In this document: positions 8,627 through 15,183 of the stretch, piece by piece
How the letters are laid out: each line of letters begins with the position of its first letter
How positions within the stretch are numbered: the first letter of the stretch is position 1
Assembly: GCA_963711375.1 (NCBI GenBank)
Contig: CAVQDV010000005.1
Coordinates: 620,001 to 684,000, forward strand
DNA from: CAVQDV01 sp963711375
Lineage (GTDB): Bacteria > Pseudomonadota > Gammaproteobacteria > Coxiellales > Coxiellaceae
Length of the DNA: 64,000 nt
Reading direction: 5' to 3'
Made by a program: the position numbers and the translations under genes
The notes under the pieces: generated by a model
What the model was told of the DNA's origin: nothing
What the model saw: only the letters and a program-made list of their open reading frames with translations
Databases searched by the model: none

Positions 8627-9274
8627 ATGAGTAAAAAAATTAATGAAAACATAAATAACGATGAAGATAAATCGAAGCTTGATGATCGTCAGCTACTCAT
8701 CCCTCATGTGGATCGCATTGCAAATACCCTTGAAAAATTTTCCCTTCGTATGGAAGAGTCCTATATTAAGCGCCGTTTCTATAAGCATCCTTCGTTTTGG
8801 GCTGCCATTATTGCATTCACCGGTTTTTTTGGATTTTTGTTTACCTGGTGGGAACAACTTGCACAGATAAATGCAAATAGCATTGAGAAGCAAATCTTAA
8901 TCATTAGAAATTACCAATCCGATTTAAATCGATCCATCACTTCTGCCCGGATATTAATCATAAATCAGTCGCTTGATTGTCCGATTACGGATCCCAAGAA
9001 AAAAATCGAACTTAAAAAGCTTCGAAATCTCGCAGCTGGGGATATTGTCACGAATACTGCGAATCTTCGGTTTTCTGTTAGCCGAGAAGTTCAAAGTTAT
9101 GCAGCAGGTATCGTACAAAACATATACACCATGTCCTCAGATCAGCTCTGTAAAATTAATATAGAAGAAAACGATGCGTTTTTAAAGAAAACTCAAAATC
9201 AAATCAACAGCATAATTAACAAAAAGATAATTGAAAAGGAAAATAGTACGAAACATTTTTGGTGGAAACTTTGA
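8627..9274 (+). CDS. Small single-span membrane protein, function unknown
   Basis: The protein is 215 aa. It has a charged N-terminus of about 50 residues, one clear transmembrane segment (about residues 58-76, FWAAIIAFTGFFGFLFTWW), then a helical, charged domain with several Asn/Ile-rich stretches. Two cysteines (in DCPITD and LCKIN) lie in the C-terminal domain and could pair if it is periplasmic. No known family was recognised. It is convergent with the micro-peptide cluster and shares a strong hairpin with it at 9284-9312. Only a weak ribosome binding site precedes the ATG. Confidence 0.7.
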   Translation: MSKKINENINNDEDKSKLDDRQLLIPHVDRIANTLEKFSLRMEESYIKRRFYKHPSFWAAIIAFTGFFGFLFTWWEQLAQINANSIEKQILIIRNYQSDLNRSITSARILIINQSLDCPITDPKKKIELKKLRNLAAGDIVTNTANLRFSVSREVQSYAAGIVQNIYTMSSDQLCKINIEENDAFLKKTQNQINSIINKKIIEKENSTKHFWWKL

Positions 9275-9283
9275 GAAGCAATC

Positions 9284-9312
9284 ATACAGCCTGCTTTTTA
9301 AGCAGGTTGTAT
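9284..9312. terminator. Bidirectional hairpin between convergent genes
   Basis: Thirteen-base arms (ATACAGCCTGCTT and AAGCAGGTTGTAT, one G-U pair) enclose TTT. The hairpin lies just after the stop of the plus-strand membrane gene and after the last minus-strand micro-ORF, so it can end both transcripts. It lacks a long T run. Shorter versions of the same hairpin (CAACCTG/CAGGTTG) recur after each of the other two repeat copies. Confidence 0.6.
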
Positions 9313-9326
9313 GTTGCAATTAATGA

Positions 9327-9389
9327 CTACGCACAAAGTGCACATTTCGCACGTTTTTTTTTGAATAGTTTCTTAATGATTAATTTCAT
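9327..9389 (-). CDS. Micro-peptide 1 (20 aa, cationic, C-terminal AKCALCA)
   Basis: This is a 20-residue ORF with ATG start, preceded by AAGGAG at good spacing. It reads M-K-L-I-I-K-K-L-F, then a basic run KKKR, then AKCALCA and a stop. Eight of the twenty residues are Lys or Arg, and the two cysteines form a C-x-x-C spacing at the very C-terminus. It belongs to a set of three tandem paralogues. It could be a membrane-active, signalling or modified peptide. Function is unknown; the support is the shared frame, ribosome binding site and conserved ending. Confidence 0.65.
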   Translation of the reverse strand: MKLIIKKLFKKKRAKCALCA

Positions 9390-9493
9390 TCTTTTCTCCT
9401 TGTTTTATTGAAGTCTCACCCCTGTTGTGGGAAAGATTTTTTTTTGCTCAGATCAACCTGTTTTCTAAGCAGGTTGTATGTCGCAATTAATGA

Positions 9494-9556
9494 CTACGCA
9501 CAAATTGCACATTTCGCATGTGTTTTTTTGAACAGTTTTTTAATGATTAATTTCAT
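9494..9556 (-). CDS. Micro-peptide 2 (20 aa, C-terminal AKCAICA)
   Basis: This is the second tandem paralogue, again 20 codons after an AAGGAG. It begins MKLIIKKLFKK, then has T-H in place of K-R, then AKCAICA and a stop. Its homopolymer run is seven bases instead of nine, yet an adjacent change keeps the frame. The change from Leu to Ile before the last cysteine is conservative. Both points favour a translated peptide under selection rather than a passive DNA repeat. Confidence 0.65.
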   Translation of the reverse strand: MKLIIKKLFKKTHAKCAICA

Positions 9557-9659
9557 TTTTTTCTCCTTGTTTTGTTGAGATCACACCCCTGCTGTGGGAA
9601 TGATTTTTTTTAGTCAAATCAACCTGTTTTCTAAGCAGGTTGTATTTTGCAATTAATGA

Positions 9660-9722
9660 CTACGCACAAAATGCACATTTCGCACGTTTTTTTTGAAACA
9701 GTTTTTTAATAAAAAATACCAT
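9660..9722 (-). CDS. Micro-peptide 3 (20 aa, C-terminal AKCAFCA)
   Basis: This is the third and most divergent paralogue. The N-terminus is MVFFIKKLFQKKR instead of MKLIIKKLFKKKR, while the ending AKCAFCA keeps the cysteines. The homopolymer run has eight bases, and one extra base beside it restores the frame. A ribosome binding site (AAGGAG) lies six bases upstream. On the transcript this is the first of the three copies. Confidence 0.62.
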   Translation of the reverse strand: MVFFIKKLFQKKRAKCAFCA

Positions 9723-9756
9723 TTATCTCCTTGTTGTTGTGAGCACCATTTTTTGA

Positions 9757-9840
9757 TTACTTGGCTGTATAAGACCAAGCTAATCCGATTAAACCAATAA
9801 TCATGCCTAACATTGAAAGGTCTACGATCAGCATATTCAT
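9757..9840 (-). CDS. 27-aa single-span membrane micro-protein
   Basis: The ORF has an AGGAG seven bases before the ATG. The peptide is hydrophobic over almost its whole length (MLGMIIGLIGLAWSY) and ends T-A-K, so it would span the membrane once. It lies between the 19-aa ORF and the three repeat peptides on the same transcript. It could be an immunity, export or regulatory partner of the cationic peptides (inference). No known family was recognised. Confidence 0.55.
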   Translation of the reverse strand: MNMLIVDLSMLGMIIGLIGLAWSYTAK

Positions 9841-9943
9841 ACTCTTACTCCTGTTTGATATCTTTGTTTTTACTTTGGTTAGCAAGCTCCGTTTGATATA
9901 ACTCCTGAGTCAATGAATTAAATCCCTTAAAATTTTCATGTTT

Positions 9944-10003
9944 TTAAACGCACCAAGCAGTATGAGCTTTCATCTTTCTAAACATGAGTTTTAATAGCTT
10001 CAT
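9944..10003 (-). CDS. Micro-peptide 4 (19 aa, MKLLKLMFRKMKAHTAWCV)
   Basis: The ATG lies one base after the stop of the GRDP-like gene, and a GGGAG is placed within that gene's last codons, so translation is coupled. The layout resembles the repeat peptides: MKL start, hydrophobic and basic core, and a cysteine next to the C-terminus. The same frame stays open for 32 codons beyond the TAA (to 9845), reading a plausible hydrophilic sequence. The ORF may therefore be a shortened remnant of a 51-aa protein, or the stop may be the real end. Confidence 0.5.
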   Translation of the reverse strand: MKLLKLMFRKMKAHTAWCV

Positions 10004-10004
10004 C

Positions 10005-10505
10005 TTAATCTCCCTTCTCAACGACTAAAGAAATCTTAGACTTAAAAAGTCTATTCCATAAAATATTAAAAAGGCTTCGAAACGAAATCCGAACGGCATA
10101 AATTGGCTCACCAAATTCTAACTGATACAGCCTCTGAGTTTGATTTTCAAACAGATCGGCTAATTCAGCAACTCTTGCAGATCCGCCATCACCTTCATGA
10201 GGATGATGATGCAAAAACTCACCAAAAACAAGATCGCAAAATTCCGTGTAATCCTTGGTATGCAAAATATGGGCATGCCAAACTTCGTCCATATCATAGG
10301 AGGGGGGAAGCTCATATTGGGAACCATATTTCTTTTTTAAAAGCAGAAAATTTCTATATTGGGCGCAGGCTTCTGTAGCTTGGTCTGCTGGCCACTTGTC
10401 AATTTTGACCAGTCGATCATGTACAACGCGTAGATCAAAAGACTGTATGTATTTCCCTGCTTCTTCTAGTGGAAGACCCTTCGCATTCATTTGAGGATTT
10501 TTCAT
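10005..10505 (-). CDS. GRDP-like (glycine-rich domain-containing protein-like) family protein
   Basis: The protein is 166 aa. Its central block MDEVWHAHILHTKDYTEFC, followed by FGEFLHHHPHEGD, is the signature of the GRDP-like family: a W-H-x-H motif, a Y-x-x-F-C motif and a second His cluster. The family's biochemical role is not established; the many His and Cys residues suggest metal binding. It leads an apparent operon with at least five micro-ORFs. A ribosome binding site (AAAGGAG) lies seven bases before the ATG, and a consensus -35 promoter stands 40-70 bp upstream. Its position makes it the candidate handling or modifying protein for the peptides, which is an inference. Confidence 0.75.
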   Translation of the reverse strand: MKNPQMNAKGLPLEEAGKYIQSFDLRVVHDRLVKIDKWPADQATEACAQYRNFLLLKKKYGSQYELPPSYDMDEVWHAHILHTKDYTEFCDLVFGEFLHHHPHEGDGGSARVAELADLFENQTQRLYQLEFGEPIYAVRISFRSLFNILWNRLFKSKISLVVEKGD

Positions 10506-10545
10506 GTAAACGCTCCTTTACCTAAGTCTTTTCCATTATCCCCGA

Positions 10546-10574
10546 ATAGTACCGCCAAACAAAAATTTGTCAAC
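10546..10574 (-). promoter_or_regulatory. Promoter of the micro-peptide operon
   Basis: On the minus strand a perfect TTGACA (10574-10569) is followed after 17 bases by TACTAT (10551-10546). The expected transcript starts about 35 bases before the ATG of the GRDP-like gene. No equally good promoter was seen before the individual micro-ORFs. Confidence 0.6.
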
Positions 10575-10630
10575 GAGGAAAACCTTAAGGGAATCTTAAA
10601 GGATAAAAGCGTTAATACCAGTAGGGGCGA

Positions 10631-11548
10631 TTAAGCAGCTTCGCTGGCGATAATTTCGCTGAAGGCGATGGGGACTTCTTCTGCGGGGTTAAAGGTAACA
10701 ATTTCCCAGGCGGTTTTGTCGGCTAATATGGCCTGTAAAAGCCGGGAATTTAAGTGGTGGCCGGATTTAAAGCCGCTGAATTCGCCTAAAACATTGTGGC
10801 CTAGCAGATATAAATCGCCGATGACATCTAAGACTTTGTGTTTAACAAATTCATCTGGGTAACGCAGGCCGTCTTCATTTAAAATATTGTTTTCATCGAT
10901 GACGACAACATTATCTAAGCTCGCGCCCTTGGATAATTCATTTTGGCGAATATAGTCATAATCCGCTAAAAAACCAAAGGTGCGCGCGCGCGACACTTCT
11001 TTTACATAGGAAGTTGTAGAGAAATCAAAAGACGCTAATTGGTTTTTGGAGCTAAATAAAGGGTGCTCATATTCCAGGGCAAAATTTACTTTAAATCCAT
11101 GGAAAGGAGAAACGGTCGCCTTTTTACCGCCATCTTCGGTGACTTCGACTGTCTTTTTGATAAGCACGAATTTTTTTAAGGCGTCTTGCTCTTCGATGCC
11201 GGCCGATTGAATTAAGAAAATGAAAGGACCCGCGCTGCCATCCATAATGGGTAATTCAGGTGCTGTGACGTCGATATAAATATTGTCGATGCCAAGACCA
11301 GAAAGCGCTGATAATAAATGCTCGACGGTGGCGATTTTGGCCGCCCCTTTTTCTAAGCAGGTGCACATCCGAGTGTCGCCGATATATTCGACTTTTGCCG
11401 GTATTTCTACGGCCGGATGAAGATCCGTGCGACGAAAAATTACGCCGGCATCAATCGGCGCCGGACGCAAGGTGACATAGACCTTTTCACCGTTGTGGAC
11501 ACCCACACCAGTGACGCGAATACTGTTTTTTAATGTACGTTGTTTCAA
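10631..11548 (-). CDS. lpxC: UDP-3-O-acyl-N-acetylglucosamine deacetylase
   Basis: This 305-aa protein carries out the committed step of lipid A synthesis in the cytoplasm, a zinc-dependent deacetylation. The zinc and catalytic motifs are visible: TVEHLLSALSGLG near residue 77, and KHKVLDVIGDLYLLGH near residue 237, which gives two zinc ligands, followed by a GHHLN histidine. Length and motif order are normal for the family. It follows ftsA-ftsZ on the same strand, the standard arrangement at the end of the gammaproteobacterial division cluster. Confidence 0.97.
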   Translation of the reverse strand: MKQRTLKNSIRVTGVGVHNGEKVYVTLRPAPIDAGVIFRRTDLHPAVEIPAKVEYIGDTRMCTCLEKGAAKIATVEHLLSALSGLGIDNIYIDVTAPELPIMDGSAGPFIFLIQSAGIEEQDALKKFVLIKKTVEVTEDGGKKATVSPFHGFKVNFALEYEHPLFSSKNQLASFDFSTTSYVKEVSRARTFGFLADYDYIRQNELSKGASLDNVVVIDENNILNEDGLRYPDEFVKHKVLDVIGDLYLLGHNVLGEFSGFKSGHHLNSRLLQAILADKTAWEIVTFNPAEEVPIAFSEIIASEAA

Positions 11549-11648
11549 GCTATTCTATTATCCATATTCAAATGACGGACGATTGTAGCAGAGAGGGATT
11601 CCAGTGTCATCCTGAGATTCTTCCTGGGTATCATCCCCTCTCCCGCTC

Positions 11649-12818
11649 TTACTCCAGAGCTTCCTGCTTACGTAGGAAGGCTGGAATATCCAAATATTCT
11701 ACGTCCTTGTCCTTATAATCATCCGCTTCGGAGGACTCACGAGGCGCATCTTGATTGCGCATATAGGCAGGACGATCAAGGGCGTGATAATCCGGTGAGC
11801 CGTCACTCTTCGTCGTGCTACGAGCCATTGCCGGACGGCTTTGAGCTCCTTCACGACCACCTTGCCGATTAAGGCCAGTAACCACCACCGTCACGCGTAA
11901 TTCATCACTCATTTCAGGATCGATAACAGTACCAACAACCACGGTGGCATTTTCGGAAGCAAAGGATTTAATCGCTTCACCCACAGCTTCGAATTCACCA
12001 ATCGACATATCCATGCCAGCGGTGATATTCACTAAGACGCCACGAGCTCCAGAAAAATCGATATCTTCCAATAATGGACTAGCAATTGCTGCTTCTGCCG
12101 CTTCACGAGCGCGATTTTCACCGCTGGAAACGCCCGTTCCCATCATAGCCATGCCCATTTCAGACATGACGGTGCGAACATCAGCAAAATCCACATTAAT
12201 TAAGCCTGGACGGGTAATTAAATCGGCAATGCCTTGCACAGCCCCTAATAAAACATTATTCGCCGCTTTAAATGCATTTAATAAAGAAATATTTTTTCCA
12301 AGCACCGTTAACAATTTATTATTGGGAATGGTAATTAATGAATCGACAAATTTGCTTAATTGTTCGATGCCTTTTTCCGCAATTTCCATGCGCTTGCGGC
12401 CTTCGAATGCAAAGGGTTTTGTGACCACGGCAACTGTTAAAATTCCGAGCTCTTTTGCCACTTCTGCAATAATAGGCGCGGCACCCGTTCCGGTTCCGCC
12501 ACCCATACCAGCAGTAATAAATACCATGTCGGTTCCTTCTAGAAGATCGCGCACTTTTTCGCGATTTTCTTCGGCGGCTTGACGGCCCACATCGGGATTC
12601 GCCCCAGCGCCTAAACCTTTTGTAATTTCTTCGCCTAATTGCAGAATGGTTCGCGCACTCGTACGCGTTAAGGCTTGCGCGTCGGTATTCGCGCAAATAA
12701 ATTCCACACCTTCAATATGTTCCGCCATCATATGTTCAATGGCATTGCCACCTCCACCGCCGACGCCAATCACTTTAATTTTAGCGCTGTGATGAAAAGT
12801 ATCTCCGAGTTCAAACAT
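11649..12818 (-). CDS. ftsZ: Cell division protein FtsZ
   Basis: This 389-aa tubulin-like GTPase forms the division ring. The GTP-binding loop GGGTGTG is within AGMGGGTGTGAAP near residue 108. The C-terminal conserved peptide that binds FtsA and ZipA is present as YLDIPAFLRKQ. The linker before it is short and charged, as usual. It starts 15 bases after ftsA and is followed by lpxC after 100 bp. No abnormal feature is seen. Confidence 0.98.
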   Translation of the reverse strand: MFELGDTFHHSAKIKVIGVGGGGGNAIEHMMAEHIEGVEFICANTDAQALTRTSARTILQLGEEITKGLGAGANPDVGRQAAEENREKVRDLLEGTDMVFITAGMGGGTGTGAAPIIAEVAKELGILTVAVVTKPFAFEGRKRMEIAEKGIEQLSKFVDSLITIPNNKLLTVLGKNISLLNAFKAANNVLLGAVQGIADLITRPGLINVDFADVRTVMSEMGMAMMGTGVSSGENRAREAAEAAIASPLLEDIDFSGARGVLVNITAGMDMSIGEFEAVGEAIKSFASENATVVVGTVIDPEMSDELRVTVVVTGLNRQGGREGAQSRPAMARSTTKSDGSPDYHALDRPAYMRNQDAPRESSEADDYKDKDVEYLDIPAFLRKQEALE

Positions 12819-12833
12819 GTAATAGCTCCTTTG

Positions 12834-14066
12834 TTAAAAATTTCCGTTAAACCAGTTGCGCATCCTGTCCCACAAATTGGTGGAAGGATTAACGTCAAAC
12901 GTCATGCCGGTAGTTTGCTGCAATAAACCATGAAGTAATAATCCAACACCCGTTGAATAACTTGGATTTTCACGAACATCCACGAGCCCGCTGACATTTT
13001 GTGGAATGCCGATGCGAACAGGAATTTGGAAAACCTTTTCCGCTAATTCAACGACGCCAGGCATACGAGAACCGCCGCCAGTAATAACAATTCCAGCCGA
13101 AATTAAATCTTCTAGCCCACTGCGACGTAATTCCGCATGCACGAGAGCAAATAATTCTTCGTAACGTGCGCCAACCACTTGCGTGAGGGCCGATTTATGC
13201 ACCTGACGTGGTGGACGTTTTGAAACGCTGGGAACCTGAATCATTTCTTCTGGATCCACGCCGGTTAATGTCGCGTGGGCGTGCTTAATTTTAATTTGTT
13301 CGGCATATTGCGTTGGGGTTCTTAAGGCCACGGCTAAATCGTTTGTGACGTGATCGCCTGCGATCGGAATTACCGAGGTATAACGGATCGCGCCTTCGGT
13401 ATAAATCGCAATGTCAGTAGTGCCACCACCAATATCGACCATGCAAACGCCAAGCTCGCGCTCATCCTCTGTCAACACAGCATAACTAGAGGCGAGCTGT
13501 TGCAGAACAATATCATTCACTTGAAGCCCACAACGACGAACACATTTCGTGATGTTTTGCACCGCGCTCATCGCGCCGGTGACAATATGTACTTTTGCTT
13601 CCAGTCGCACGCCGGACATGCCTACGGGTTCACGAACGCCATCCTGCTGATCGACAATAAATTCCTGTGGCAAAATATGCAAAATTCGTTGATCGGCTGG
13701 AATAGCCACCGCCTTTGCTGCATCGATGACACGATCCACATCCGATTGGTTCACTTCTCGGTCGCGAATAGCCACGATACCGTGTGAATTTAGGCTACTA
13801 ATATGATCACCGGAAATTCCGGTATAGGCGGAATGAATTTCGCAGCCGGCCATCAATTCGGCTTCTTCTAGGGCGCGCTGAATGGACTGAACGGTTGATT
13901 CAATATTAACCACCACGCCGCGTTTTAATCCCCGCGAGGGGTGCGAGCCAAACCCAACCACTTGGATTTGGTTATCTTCTGATACCTCACCAACAAGCGC
14001 TGCAATTTTGCTAGTGCCAATATCGAGGGCCACAATTAAATTCTTATTTGGTTTTTTCTTAGACAT
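12834..14066 (-). CDS. ftsA: Cell division protein FtsA
   Basis: This 410-aa actin-like protein tethers FtsZ to the membrane. The phosphate-binding motifs ALDIGTSK (near residue 14) and CMVDIGGGTTDIAIY (near residue 205) and the C-terminal amphipathic helix (LWDRMRNWFNGNF) are present. The usual upstream partners ftsQ and ddl are not adjacent; about 350 bp of non-coding, repeat-bearing DNA lie upstream, followed by a VanX-like gene. The gene must therefore have its own promoter in that gap. Confidence 0.97.
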   Translation of the reverse strand: MSKKKPNKNLIVALDIGTSKIAALVGEVSEDNQIQVVGFGSHPSRGLKRGVVVNIESTVQSIQRALEEAELMAGCEIHSAYTGISGDHISSLNSHGIVAIRDREVNQSDVDRVIDAAKAVAIPADQRILHILPQEFIVDQQDGVREPVGMSGVRLEAKVHIVTGAMSAVQNITKCVRRCGLQVNDIVLQQLASSYAVLTEDERELGVCMVDIGGGTTDIAIYTEGAIRYTSVIPIAGDHVTNDLAVALRTPTQYAEQIKIKHAHATLTGVDPEEMIQVPSVSKRPPRQVHKSALTQVVGARYEELFALVHAELRRSGLEDLISAGIVITGGGSRMPGVVELAEKVFQIPVRIGIPQNVSGLVDVRENPSYSTGVGLLLHGLLQQTTGMTFDVNPSTNLWDRMRNWFNGNF

Positions 14067-14418
14067 ACGTCTTCAGTCTCCCTATGCTGAAATAATTCAT
14101 CCCTAAATTTCATCACAAAAAACTTTCCCCACCTGGGAAAAGCTGATAAATCATGATTGTAAGCTAAAAATGTGAAAAGCACTATAGAAAATTGCGCCAA
14201 TTTAAGAGATTTGTGAGGAAATTTAGAAATTAATTTATTTTCTTATAGTTATATTGTTTTTTGAATGTAAATTCTTGAATATTTCTAAGCGGGGGGTTCA
14301 GTTGGTTTTTTTGTTCAAAATTTGATATACCTCAGTACCCCGCCCCGGCAAAACGGAGGCGAGAATATTAACCTCTCCCATTGCGGGAGAGGTCGGCGCG
14401 CAGCAAGCGCGACGGGTA
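14067..14418. other. Intergenic region upstream of ftsA holding a palindromic repeat
   Basis: About 350 bp. The half near ftsA is AT-rich and should hold the ftsA promoter, although no convincing -35/-10 pair was identified. The half near 14419 is GC-rich and contains a family B palindrome at 14372-14392. No gene is seen where ftsQ would be expected. Confidence 0.6.
14372..14392. repeat. Palindromic intergenic repeat, family B copy 1
   Basis: Arms CCTCTCCC and GGGAGAGG enclose ATTGC. Other copies are at 38222, 43831, 47401 and 53643. It is flanked on its right by GCGCGC-rich sequence, as is the copy at 47401. Confidence 0.7.
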
Positions 14419-15105
14419 TTATTTCCCACTTTCATCCACAGCCCCATAAATGGCATGGCTTTTATTTTTATGAAAAGCCCAATACCGATCCCCATAAGAA
14501 AAATGCCACCACTCGGTTGGATAATTGACAAAATCATGAGCGTGCATGACATCAAATAAAATATCCCGATTTTTTTGAAAGGCCGTATCTAAATTTTCAC
14601 AATGTGTCATGCACAAATTCGGATTAACCGTTGGCCAATCTTTTGCTTCCATCCCCATTTCAAGGACACGACCATTATTGTCAATTATTTCGACATCAAC
14701 GGCACTTCCAGTATTATGCGGTGGAATATTTTTTGTACCGTCTAAATTAATAACGGGCGATACTAAACGTGTAGTCTCATGAAAAATTTCAGCATGAGAC
14801 TTTTCTTGTGCTTTATTTTTCACCAACTGATATTCCTGATCAAAGAGCATTTTCTGTACTTCGAGACTGCGAAATCCTTCATAAATCCGAAATCGGAAAC
14901 CTTGAGGTAAATCATGTTGTGCCTGACACAATTTTTCATAAATGGTTTTTCGCATTAAGGTATAATGCGGCGCGGTTAAAGGAGTCTCAGGAGGGGGACC
15001 AAATTTAAGTTCTTCCTGATTTTTTAAATCCACCATTTCTTCATGGCACTCCATAATTGGAATCGCCAATATTTCAGGATCTGATATGTAGATTATTTTT
15101 TTCAT
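14419..15105 (-). CDS. D-alanyl-D-alanine dipeptidase (VanX/DdpX family)
   Basis: The ATG at 15105 is preferred over the upstream ATG because GGGAG lies five bases before it; the product is then 228 aa. Zinc-ligand and catalytic motifs are visible: YEGFRS (the arginine that stabilises the transition state), HNTGSAVDVEI (His and Asp zinc ligands), and PTEWWHFSYGDRYWAF (catalytic Glu and third zinc His). The family cleaves D-Ala-D-Ala during cell-wall recycling, or in glycopeptide resistance when associated with vanHA. No vanH or vanA is nearby, so a recycling role is more likely. Confidence 0.88.
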   Translation of the reverse strand: MKKIIYISDPEILAIPIMECHEEMVDLKNQEELKFGPPPETPLTAPHYTLMRKTIYEKLCQAQHDLPQGFRFRIYEGFRSLEVQKMLFDQEYQLVKNKAQEKSHAEIFHETTRLVSPVINLDGTKNIPPHNTGSAVDVEIIDNNGRVLEMGMEAKDWPTVNPNLCMTHCENLDTAFQKNRDILFDVMHAHDFVNYPTEWWHFSYGDRYWAFHKNKSHAIYGAVDESGK

Positions 15106-15183
15106 CAAGGCTCCCATCGAGTTGTTGGATATATTACAATGCAATGAAACTTACCATCAAGTCACAGTACGAGCCAGTAAATG

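Larger units (their letters stand above)
9284..9745 (-). repeat. Three tandem ~167-bp repeat units, each with one micro-ORF
   Basis: Three units spaced 166-167 bp apart share, on the minus strand, a conserved leader (CCCACAACAGGGG or CCCACAGCAGGGG in two of them), an AAGGAG ribosome binding site, a 20-codon ORF and a downstream CAACCTG hairpin. The first unit to be transcribed (the one nearest 9745) has diverged most at its start codon region. The units arose by tandem gene duplication. The unit length and coding content argue against a CRISPR. Confidence 0.85.

Noticed and set aside
9284..9745. Tandem repeats considered as a CRISPR array
   Set aside because: Units are about 167 bp with no short direct repeats and unique spacers, and each contains a conserved coding frame.
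9944..9946. Selenocysteine or recoded stop in the 19-aa ORF
   Set aside because: The stop is UAA, which is not used for selenocysteine, and no supporting element is visible.
11944..12582. 212-aa ORF opposite ftsZ
   Set aside because: It is a shadow of ftsZ on the opposite strand, without ribosome binding site or recognisable features.
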